Below, one piece after another: positions 55,057 through 64,000 of a DNA stretch of 64,000 bases. The notes under the pieces are model-generated. The model was not told where the DNA came from and did not search any database. It worked only from the letters and a program-made list of their open reading frames with translations. A program made the translations under genes and the position numbers. Source of the stretch: Thinopyrum elongatum. Its lineage: Eukaryota; Streptophyta; Magnoliopsida; Poales; Poaceae. The stretch covers positions 170,145,837-170,209,836 of the forward strand of contig CM022300.1 of NCBI GenBank assembly GCA_011799875.1, read 5' to 3'. How positions within the stretch are numbered: the first letter of the stretch is position 1; the number at the start of each line of letters is the position of its first letter.

Positions 55057-57848
55057 ATGTTGATCACTATGAGGAATTTGAAAGATAACAAAACCAAGAT
55101 TTTTCCCTCTACTACGAGGGGAGGTAAGGAATTCCCATCTAGCTCTGCACTTGATTCACCTTCTGTTTTAAGTAAGATTGCGACGCCACCACCTGCTATT
55201 AATTATGATCTGTCGCAAGTAATTGATGATGCTACTTCTGCTATGCATGATGCTTATGATGATACTACTACTTTGCTTGATAATACTATGCCACTGGGTG
55301 AATTTCTTGATGAGCAACTTGCTAGGGTTAGAGAGAATGAAATTATTGAAACTGAAGATTATGATTCTCCCCCTAGATATGAATTGCCTAAGGTACCTGA
55401 GGGTTATATTATGGATGAAGAAACTACTAGAGACTTTTTTGCTTGCAATGATAAAGATGATCTTAAGAAATTGTTAGCTAAGCTGAAAGAAAAATCTTTG
55501 AATGCTATAATGCAATATGACCCTAAGTTTGCTACTTCACCTATTTTGTTACTGATAAGGATTATGAATTCTCTGTTGATCCTGAGTTAATTACTTTGGT
55601 TGAATCTGATCCTTTCCATGGTTATGAATCTAAAACTGTTGTGGCACATCTTACTAAATTGAATGATATAGCCACCCTATTTGCTCATGAGGAAAAAATT
55701 CGATATTACTATATTCTTAAGTTGTTTCCTTTCTCATTAAAGGGTGATGCTAAGATATGGTTTAATTCTCTTGCTCCTGGTTGTGTGCGTAGTCCCCAGG
55801 ATATGATATATTACTTCTCTAAAAAATATTTTCCTGCACATAAGAAACAAGCTACCTTACAGGAAATATTTAACTTTGTGCAAATTGAAGAAGAGAGTCT
55901 CCCACAAGATTGGGAGAGGCTTATCCAATTACTTAATGCTTTGCCTGATCATCCTCTCAAGAAAAATGAAATACTTGATATCTTTTATAATGGACTAACC
56001 GGTGCTTCTAGGGACCACCTAGATAGTTGTGCTGGTTGTGTTTTCAGGGAACGAACTATTGAACAAGCTGAATTACTACTGAATAATATATTGAGAAATG
56101 ATAATGATTGGACTCTTCCCGAACCACTGCCTAAGCCAACTCCGAAGAAAAGAGGTATTCTATTTCTCAGTCCTGAAGATATGCAAGAGGCAAAGAAATC
56201 TATGAAAGAAAAAGGTATTAAAGCTGAAGATGTTAAGAATTTACCACCTATTGAAGAAATATATGGTCTTGATAACCCGACACAGGTAGTAGAGGTAAAT
56301 CCTCTCTATAGATTTGATGAAGGTGATATTCCTCATAATAAGTCTGCTAGTCAATGCTTGGATGAATTTGACAACTTTATTGTTAAACAAGAAAATTTCA
56401 ATGCTTATGTTAGTAGACAATTGAAACGCAATGCTTACATGCTTAACCGCTTAGGTGATTATATGTGTAGAACTGCTAACGATCTTAAGGTTATCAGTAA
56501 ACATGCTTCCATGGTGAAAACTCAAGTAGAACAAGTTCTCAAAGCACAGAATGAGTTGTTGAATGAGATGAATAGTAAGAACAATGATAATGCTGTTAGA
56601 GTTATGACTAGAGGTGATAAAATGACTCAGGAACCTTTGTATCCTGAGGGCCATCCTAAGAGGATTGAGCAAGATTCTCAGAGAATTAATACTGATGCAC
56701 CTAGTCCTCCTAGTAATAAAAAGAAAAGGAATGATGATAGGACTTTGCATGCTTCTAGTGAACCTGTTATAGGCACACCTGAGAATCCAAATGATATTTC
56801 TATTTCTGATGCTGAAACACAATCTGGTGATGAGCATGAACCTAGTAATAATGATAATGATGATGTTCATGTTGATGCTCAACCTAGTAATGATAATGAT
56901 GTGGAGATAGAACCTGCTGTTGATCTTGATAACCCACAACCTAAGAATAAAAGATATGATAAGAGAGACTTCGTTGCTAGGAAGCATGGTAAAGAAAGAG
57001 AACCATGGGTTCAGAAACCCATGCCCTTTCCTCCTAAACCATCCAAGAAAAAGGATGATGAGGATTTTGAGCGCTTTGTTGAAATGCTTAGACCTGTCTT
57101 TTTGCGTATGCATTTGACTGATATTCTGAAAATGTCTCCTTATGCCAAGTATATGAAAGATATTGTTACAAATAAAAGAAAGATACCAGAAGATGAAATT
57201 TTCACCCTGCTTGCTAATTACACATTTAAGGTTGGAATATCGAAGAAACTAGGAGACCCTGGAATACCAACTATACCATGCTCCATTAAAAGAAATTATG
57301 TTCAAACTGTTTTATGTGATCTTGGAGCCGGTGTTAGTGTTATGCCTTTCTCTTTGTATCGTAGACTTGATTTGAATAAGTTGACACCTACTAAAATCTC
57401 TTCGCAAATGGCCGATAAATCAACTGCTATACCCATCGGTGTTTGTGAGGATGTGCCTGTTGTGGTTGCAAACGTTACTATCTTAACGGACTTTGTTATT
57501 CTTGATATGCCCGAGGACGACAGTATGTCAATCATCCTTGGTAGACCCTTTTTGAATACTGCAGGGGCTGTTATTGATTGCAACAAGGGCAATGTCACTT
57601 TTCATGTCAATGGTAATGAGCATACGGTACACTTTTCGAAGAAACAACCTCAAGTGAATAGTATCAGCTCTATTGGAGAAGTTCCAACAATTGCTATTGG
57701 AGGTTTTAAATTCCCTCTTCCTACTGTCAAGAAGAAATATGATATTCTTATTGTTGGGGACATGCATATCCCCGTTGAGGTAACCCAGTGTTATACAAAA
57801 ATTCTCCAGTTTCATGTCATTCAGAAGAAGTTTGTTAATAAGACTTGA
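55057..57848 (+). pseudogene. Gag-protease polyprotein of element I, one frameshift
   Basis: The first frame (55057-55590) starts MLITMRNLKDNKTK and has an acidic, Asp/Thr-rich region. A one-base loss in the T run at about 55544-55547 moves it out of frame, and the protein continues in 55596-57848. The capsid region follows: EEKIRYYYILKLFPFSLKGD, AKIWFNSLAPG, QDMIYYFSKKYFPAHKKQ and ERTIEQAELLLNNILRNDND. A long Asn/Asp-rich linker, then the protease with VLCDLGAGVSVMPFSLYRRL (D-L-G-A active site) and IILGRPFLNTAGAVIDC. The frame ends at 57848 with no RT. A gag-pro-only plan marks a non-autonomous element. Confidence 0.88.
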
Positions 57849-58575
57849 TCAACCTTATTAATGGATTCCTTTTGACGGGCATGAGATGGATGAATTTAGT
57901 AAACACAACTTTCTGTACCCACTTTTTACTTTCTGTTATTTAGAATAAATAAAGCAAAAATACCATTAATTTTTTCTTTTCTGACTTATTGAGCAATAAA
58001 AAAATGACCCAAAAATAAAAGTTCTCCAAATTCCCTGAAAATTTAGTATGATTTTTTTATAATATTTTAGAATTTTTGGCACTCAGAACACACCAGGGGG
58101 CAGCAGCAGTGGGACACAAGCCCACAGGGCGCGCCCACCCCCCCCGGGCGCACCTAGGTGGCTTGTGGGTCCCACGTGGGTCCTCCTCACTTATTCCAGC
58201 ACCCATCCACTTTGTCTTCCTCCAGAAAAAATCCCACCATTTCTCAAACCCGTGTTCTAGCTCATTTTGCTGCCATTTTTTATCGCCTTGTGCAAAGCTC
58301 CATTTGCAAAACTGTTTTGGGGGATTGTTCTTTGGTATGTGACTCCTCCAATGGTCCAATTAGTTTTTGTTCTAGTGCTTTATATATTGCAAATTATTGC
58401 TGATGTGGTGACCTTGTTCTTGAGCTTGCATGTCAAATTTGTATGGTCCCAAGTAGTTTTGATGCATGATATAGCCTCTAGGCACTTGTGGGAATAGTTA
58501 CTATCAATTTTGTTGAGTTTTGTGCACTTTTATTTTGAGTCACTAAAAATTTCAGAAATTTTCAGAGGAAGAAAG
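57849..58575 (+). other. Spacer before the ATHILA-like ORF of element I
   Basis: No coding frame. It carries a GC-rich patch (GGCGCGCCCACCCCCC) similar to one in the LTR, and ends with TTTTCAG just before the ORF, a possible splice acceptor for a subgenomic mRNA. Confidence 0.45.
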
Positions 58576-59601
58576 ATGTTTAGGAGAATATACCAAGGTG
58601 GTTCCTCGAGCAAGAAAGCCCCGAGGCTCGCGATACGTGAGCCCTATTTCGAACCACCAAGGGAGGCTCAAGTGCGGCCTTGTGAATGGCCGTTGGATCA
58701 ATTCATGGTACATGCTGGTTTCAAGGAGGAATTTGATGCGTACATACAAAACGCTGGCCTTGAGGACTTCATTTCAGATAAGTGCAGGCAATACTATCAC
58801 CTTACTGATTCCTTTGTGCGGAGGTTTGAATTTACATCCAAGCGTAACACGCATTCTGTTTTGTTTGATCTTTATGATAAATCATATTCCATGGACCTAG
58901 AAGATTTTAATGATGCATGCAAAATCCCACAATGGGGCATTCATAGTGCACCTCGCAAAATTGAATATAATGACTTCCTTGCTAGCATCACTGTGGGAGA
59001 AACTAGAAATATTAAACAAGCCACCATAGGGAGCATTCACTTTCTTGCCGTACATTATTTTGCTCTCTTCATGGGTAGATGCATTAATGGTAAACATGAT
59101 CATAGCCACCTTTGTGCATCAGACCTTAGTGTTCTCAAGTATGCGGTAATGGGTGATAAACGATATAACTTGGGGGCTATTATTGCAAGGAGGTTACATA
59201 ATAATGCTAAAGATGCGGATTTCTTTGGTGGGATTTATGCCACTCGTTTAGCTAATTATCTTGGGGTATCCATAAGAGAGAATGACATTGAGTTACCACA
59301 AGCTTTTCTTGATTATAATGCTATGGTACGCTACCAGTTTCTTGAGAGGAACGAACAGTCCCTCCTGTACCGACTGATCTTTGACAGGCAGCGTGCTGTC
59401 CATATTACCCTTCCTGCTCTTTCCTTCTTTAACTTTCAGGTAAAAAGGAGATACTTTATAACTAGAGAGGAGGCGAACGAGTATGAGAGAGAGGTGGAGG
59501 CCGCTCGCCTCTACGCTGCAGCCCTTCAGGCAGTAGCTGTCGCATCCCAGTACAACCTCAACTATGATTTTGGATACTATCCGGGCCAGCCGTGGCCCTA
59601 G
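58576..59601 (+). CDS. ATHILA ORF1-like retrotransposon protein of element I
   Basis: A 341-residue frame from MFRRIYQGGSSSKKAP. I prefer this ATG to the one at 58510 because TTTTCAG|AGG just before it looks like a splice acceptor and because the upstream residues look like translated leader. It contains FDLYDKSYSMDLEDFNDACK, an internal GSIHFLAVHYFALFMGRCIN and a helical C-terminus (REEANEYEREVEAARLYAAA), the pattern I associate with the Arabidopsis retrotransposon ORF1 (ATHILA) family in plant gypsy elements. The function is unknown; a nucleic-acid-binding or envelope-like role is only a suggestion. The frame is intact, unlike gag-pro. Confidence 0.7.
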   Translation: MFRRIYQGGSSSKKAPRLAIREPYFEPPREAQVRPCEWPLDQFMVHAGFKEEFDAYIQNAGLEDFISDKCRQYYHLTDSFVRRFEFTSKRNTHSVLFDLYDKSYSMDLEDFNDACKIPQWGIHSAPRKIEYNDFLASITVGETRNIKQATIGSIHFLAVHYFALFMGRCINGKHDHSHLCASDLSVLKYAVMGDKRYNLGAIIARRLHNNAKDADFFGGIYATRLANYLGVSIRENDIELPQAFLDYNAMVRYQFLERNEQSLLYRLIFDRQRAVHITLPALSFFNFQVKRRYFITREEANEYEREVEAARLYAAALQAVAVASQYNLNYDFGYYPGQPWP

Positions 59602-61706
59602 ACCAACTTAGGCCAAAAGCCTAAGCTTGGGGGAGTACGTATTTCTCACCGACATTACATTCATGTTCACACATTCATTCCAGTTGTCGGTGTTCATACT
59701 TTTTCATTGTATTATCCATGTTAGCTTATTTTTCTCGCTTTCTTCTTGTGTGTTTGAAAAACTTTGAGAAAATACAAAAAAAATTAGTTCTAGTTTCTTT
59801 CTAGTTTAATTAGTTGTAGTATTAAAAGAAAACCCAAAAAGATTTCTCGTTCTTCTTTTGCTTGTTGGGAGCTTTCCCGTGTAAATAGTTTTTCTCGTTC
59901 TTGTTTTACTTTCTTCAGGAAAAACAAAAACTCCAAAAACATTTCAGTGTGTTTCTTTGAAATTCTTTTTCTTTTTCTTTGGGTCGTAAGGAGAGGACCA
60001 CGATGAAAATGTTGAGTGGCTCTCATATGCATTATTGTTGATCTAACAAAGAGCCCATATTACTTTGTCTTCTCCTTTGAATAAATGTTTGTAGATTCCA
60101 GTTTAGTCCAATGCACGTCCACTATTATTATTATTCACACCATTCTGTCGTGCAAGTGAAAGGCAGTAATGACGATATATGATGAAATGATTGAGATGGA
60201 GAAAAGCTAGTACGAACTCGACCTATTTTGTTTTTGTAAATATGATTAGCTCATCGTTCTTGATTCAGCTCATTATGAATGAAACATGTTTGCAATGACA
60301 ATTAGAGATTATAGTTACTCATGCCATGCTTAATTAGCTAGGAGTGTATAATGGTTTATCTTGTGTGCCAACATGCATTTTAAAATGGTTATGATGTAGT
60401 ATGATAGGATGGTATCCTCCTTTGAATGATTCAAGTGGCTTGACTTGACACATGTTCGTGCATGTAGTTGAAACAAAATCAACATAGCCTCCATGATATT
60501 TATGTTCATGGTGATTTATATCCTACTCATGCTTGCATTCAATGTTGGTTAATCTCAATGCATTGTTTATGACTGTTGTCGCTCTCTAGTTGGTCGCTCC
60601 TCAATCTTTTGCTGGCCTTCACTTGTACTAAGCGGGATTACTGCTTGTGCATCCACTTCCTTAAACCCAAAGTTGTTCCATATGAGTCCACCATACCTAC
60701 CTATATGCGGTATTTACCTGCCGTTCAAAGTAAATTTGCGTGTGTCAAACTCTAAACCTTCAAATGATATTCTGTTTTGTATGCCCGAATCGCTCATGTA
60801 GCGACTGGGGGCTGTCAGTATCTTCCATGCTAGGTGGGTTATTCTCACGATGAGTGTTGATTCACTTGTCATTCACGAGAAAGTGGTTGGTAATCGGGAT
60901 GCCCAGTGCCATGCTCTAAATCAAATAAAAATAATAATTATCAAACAAAACTCCCCCAGGACTGTTGTTGGTATGGATGTTACCTGTTGTTTCGGATCAG
61001 CCGTGGAGTGTGATTGTTGGTGGAGGGGGAATAAAAAACTTTACCATTCTGTTTGGGAACCGCCTATAATGTATCTAGCATGGAAGATACCGAAATCTCT
61101 TGGTTGTTATGTTGACAATGAAAGCATACCGCTCAAAATTATATTCATCTCTATTTTTAAAAGCTCCGAGCTCTGGCACCTCTGCAAATCCCTGCTTCCC
61201 TCTGCGAAGGGCCTATCTATTTACTTTTATTGTTGAGTCATCATCCTCTTATAAAAAGCACCAGTTAGAGAGCACCACCATCATTGGTATGCATTGTTAT
61301 TAATTGATATTGAGTATGACTGTGACTAGATCTCTTTTACCATGAATTATAATGCCTAGTCAGTCCTTGTTCTTCAGAGGTGCTCTGCATTTATGTTTTG
61401 CGGTCTCAGAAAGGGCTAGCGAGATACCATTATATCATATTGTATCATGATTGTTTTGAAAAAGTGTTGTCATCTGAGATTTACTATTATTGCTCGCTAG
61501 TTGATTATGCCATTCCTATGAGTAAATGTGAGACCTAAATGTTATTGTGAATATGGTTATTCGTAATCTTTGCTGAAAACCTGAACATCAGTTGGACATA
61601 TTTACAACAACAAGATCAAACAGAGTTTGTAAAAGTTTTTCTTTGTCACTTTCAGTTTGTCAACTGAATTGCTTGAGGACAAGCAATGGGTTAAGCTTGG
61701 GGGTGT
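59602..61706 (+). other. 3' non-coding region of element I
   Basis: About 2.1 kb with no supported gene. Just after the ORF (59,615-59,630) lies CCTAAGCTTGGGGGAGT, a near copy of the polypurine tract used before the 3' LTR (TTAAGCTTGGGGGTGT), so an internal polypurine tract is present. The rest is AT-rich. Confidence 0.55.
61691..61706 (+). other. Polypurine tract of element I
   Basis: TTAAGCTTGGGGGTGT immediately before the 3' LTR start TGATACG. Confidence 0.65.
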
Positions 61707-63107
61707 TGATACGTCTCCATTGTATCTACTTTTCCAAACTCTTTTTCCCTTGTTTTGGACTCTAATTTGCATGATTTGAATGGAACTAACCCGAACTGAC
61801 GCTGTTTTCAGCAGAATTGCCTTGGTGTTATTTTTGTGCAGAAATAAAAGTTCTTGGATTGACCTGAAAATTTACGGAGAATATTTTTGGAATTAATAAA
61901 AAAATACTGGCGAAAGAATCAACCAGAGGGGGTCCACCCATTGGCCACAAGTCTGGGGGGCACCCCCCCCTGGGGTGTGCCTAGGTGGCTTGTGGGCCCC
62001 CTGGAGACCCTCTGACCTCAATTCCAACTCCATATAACCATATTCGGGGAGAAAAAATCAGGGAGAAGAGTTCATCACGTTTCACGATACAGAGCCACCG
62101 CCACCTCCTGTTCTTCCTTTGGAGGGCAGATCTAGAGTCTGTTTTGGGCTCCGGAGAGGGGAAATGGACACCGTCATCATCATCAACCATCCTCCATCAC
62201 CAATTTCATGATGCTCACCACCGGGAGTGAGTAATTCCATCGTAGGCTTGCAGCACGGTGATGGGTTCGATGAGATTTATCATGTAATCGAGTTAGTTTT
62301 GTTACAGTTTGATCCCTAGTATCCACTATGTTCTGAGATTGATGTTGCTATGACTTTGCTATGCTTAATGCTTGTCACTAGGGCCCGAGTGCCATGATTT
62401 CAGATCTGAACCTATTATGTTTTCATGAATATATTTGTCTTCTTGATCCTATCTTGCAAGTTGTAGATACCTATTACGTGTTATGGTCCGCATACCCCAA
62501 GGTGATAATAATTGGGATTCTTTCCGGTGATTACCGTAGTTTGAGGAGTTCATGTATTCACTAAGTGCTAATGCTTTGGTCCGGTTCTCTATTAAAAGGA
62601 GGCCTTAATATCCCTTAGTTTCCATTAGGACCCCGCTGCCACGGGAGGGTAGGACAAAAGATGTCATGCAAGTTCTTTACCATAAGCACGTATGACTATA
62701 TACTGAATACATGCCTACATTATATTGATGAACTGGAGATAGTTCTGTGTCACCCTATGTTATAACTGTTGCATGATGAATGCCATCCGACATAATTATC
62801 CATCATTGATCCATTGCCTACGAGCTTTTCACATATTGATCTTTGCTAAGTTACTTTGCCGTTGCCACTATTACAATTAATACAAAATTGCTATTGTTAC
62901 TTTTGCCACCGTTACCGTTACTTCCATACTACTTTGCTACTAAATATTTTGCTGCAGATATTAAGTCTTTCAGGTGTGGTTGAATTGACAACTCAGCTGC
63001 TAATACTTGAGAATATTCTTTGGCTCCCCTTGTGTCGAATCATTAAATTTGGGTTGAATACTCTACCCTTGAAAACTGTTGCGATCCCCTATACTTGTGG
63101 GTTATCA
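61707..63107 (+). repeat. 3' LTR of element I
   Basis: 1,401 bp, TGATACGTCTCCATTG to CTTGTGGGTTATCA; differs from the 5' LTR at scattered positions and by a G/C-run indel near 61,955-61,980. Followed by CCGAT. Confidence 0.9.
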
Positions 63108-63112
63108 CCGAT

Positions 63113-63992
63113 CACTATCTGCTCTAATGTATTACACTGCGTTTCTATTCCTACATATGCTGCCAAGCTAGGAGTTGATCCTCAGGCCGATTTCGTGAAT
63201 CAACCTGTGTCTCAGGGGCTACTAGAATCAGCGGTTTCATGTTTTCCTTCTGGTGCATCTCAGATTTTAGGCCGACACACACCTTGAGGGCTACTGGCTA
63301 TACATCTCATCAGCAAATAAATTGCACCAATCGAAAATAAAATACGAAAATAATCAGCCCACACCTGAGGTGGTGCACCACTTTCGGAAGCAGTCCAGCA
63401 TAAAGCTCGAATGCAAGTGGTTGGCACCCGAGAGGGCGTTTCTGAATTAAGCTCGGCTGAATTCTTTCAACTTTTTCACGACCGAGTTAGTCTATGATAG
63501 TTCAGATGCAGACCGATGTTGGAGCTCGGCTGCAAAAAGATACCTCGGAAGCAGTCTGGCCTTGGATCTCGGATGCAGGTCAACGTTGGAGTTTGGATGC
63601 AGGTCGGTGTTGGAGCTCGGATGCTGGTCGGCGTTGGAGCTCGGCTACAAAAAGATACCTTGGATACAGTCCGGTCTTGGAGCTCGGCTGGAAAAATACA
63701 TCTTGGATGCAGTTCGGCGTTGGAGCTCGGATGCAAGAGGACACCACCGCACGGGAAACACTTCAAACCCGAGGCGTGGCGTAAAAAATAACAAGGCATT
63801 GATAAAGGCCGAAGACTTAAGGGGCTCCTCGGATGCCCGACGTGTGAACTCTTCGGATTTAGCTCAGCAATCCTCAAGATCAAAGATGGGAAGATTTGTT
63901 GAACTAGTTTTCAAGACCGACGACCGAAGATGGAGAACAGTTCGGAAGAACCGAAGAGGGTCCCCAACTTGAAGACCGGTTTAGGGGGCTAC
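63113..63992 (+). other. Non-coding interior of element H (right part)
   Basis: Resumes element H after element I. No coding frame supported. Ends with the polypurine tract TTTAGGGGGCTAC at about 63980-63992. Confidence 0.65.
63505..63740 (+). repeat. Short tandem repeats with GTTGGAGCTCGGATGCA core
   Basis: Units of roughly 24-70 bp (GTTGGAGCTCGG(A/C)TGC, GGTCGGTGTTGGAGCTC, AAAAAGATACCT) recur at least six times. They produce three overlapping open frames, none of which I accept as a gene. Confidence 0.75.
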
Positions 63993-64000
63993 TGACGGTG
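63993..64000 (+). repeat. First bases of the 3' LTR of element H
   Basis: TGACGGTG, identical to the start of the 5' LTR at 49386 and directly after a polypurine tract; the LTR continues beyond the window. Confidence 0.75.

Larger units (their letters stand above)
53608..63107 (+). mobile_element. Element I: gypsy retrotransposon with gag-protease and ATHILA-like ORF, no pol; TSD CCGAT
   Basis: LTRs at 53608-54990 and 61707-63107 start TGATACGTCTCCAT and end GGGTTATCA. CCGAT occurs at 53603-53607 and 63108-63112. The interior encodes gag-protease (one frameshift) and an ATHILA ORF1-like protein, but RT, RNase H and integrase are absent, so it depends on another element for mobility. LTR start and layout resemble the Triticeae Sabrina/WHAM group as I recall it. 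LTR differences by eye are clearly more frequent than in element D (several per 100 bp in the first 300 bp, with indels), so it is probably older. Confidence 0.93.
49386..64000 (+). mobile_element. Element H: large non-coding LTR retrotransposon derivative hosting element I
   Basis: A 5' LTR at 49386-49805 and the first bases of a second LTR at 63993 (TGACGGTG, the same start) bracket about 14 kb, of which 53608-63107 is element I. The remaining interior of about 4.7 kb has no gag or pol. The polypurine tract TTTAGGGGGCTAC precedes the second LTR. The start TGACGG.GTCCT resembles Fatima/Sumaya-type Triticeae gypsy LTRs as I remember them. Orientation is plus because the PBS is on the left and the polypurine tract on the right. 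Confidence 0.8.

Noticed and set aside
56451..57113. 220-residue minus-strand frame
   Set aside because: Antisense to the Asn/Asp-rich linker of the element I gag-protease; Ile/Arg-rich shadow.

Overview
The window looks like intergenic DNA from a large grass genome, most likely a Triticeae species (wheat, barley, Aegilops or rye). I infer this from the long nested LTR retrotransposons, their Tat-type and gag-pro/ATHILA-type gypsy layouts, and LTR termini that I recall from Triticeae repeats. No family name was checked against a database. I see no intact, clearly functional host gene, no tRNA gene and no complete rRNA gene. Almost every long reading frame is a transposon protein or a piece of one, and nearly all are broken by stops or frameshifts.

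Layout from left to right. 1-726 is a copia integrase remnant (minus strand). 727-8991 is element A, a Tat-type gypsy remnant (minus) with its 3' LTR, an antisense ORF on the plus strand, and gag-protease-RT remnants. 8992-12764 is element B (minus), a 3' LTR plus an env-like or accessory ORF. At 12765 and 48608 lie the outer ends of about 430-bp terminal inverted repeats, which may bound a large DNA transposon of MULE or CACTA type. Inside them are gene-like segments (14510-15310; 39466-40778; 41306-41986; about 44610-45185; 45596-46380; 47122-47844) and a deep nest of retroelements. That nest consists of Tat element C (15521-32373, plus, 5' part deleted), interrupted by complete Tat element D (17374-30665, minus, TSD CCATT); gypsy E (32374-34937, integrase and 3' LTR); and gypsy F (34938 to about 38480, gag-protease), which carries a solo LTR (36147-37732, TSD AGGAC). 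48609-49385 is a remnant of another accessory ORF. From 49386 to the end lies element H, a non-coding LTR element whose second LTR starts at 63993. Element I (53608-63107, TSD CCGAT) is inserted in it, with gag-protease and an ATHILA-like ORF but no polymerase.

How the parts work together. Each retroelement would have supplied gag, protease, RT-RNase H and integrase from one transcript, but element D has three stops and a frameshift and no copy here looks autonomous. The three Tat copies (A, C, D) share an unusual arrangement. A long spliced accessory gene runs antisense to gag-pol, and a TATA-like motif sits about 150-170 bp before its start codon in all three. Because C and D lie in opposite orientations, their accessory genes form large inverted repeats. 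The most interesting non-retroelement content is the set of gene-like segments between the long inverted repeats, including a DEDD-type 3'-5' exonuclease relative, a possible GRF zinc-finger relative and several Ala-rich coiled-coil ORFs. A stretch derived from 5S rRNA also lies near the left inverted repeat.
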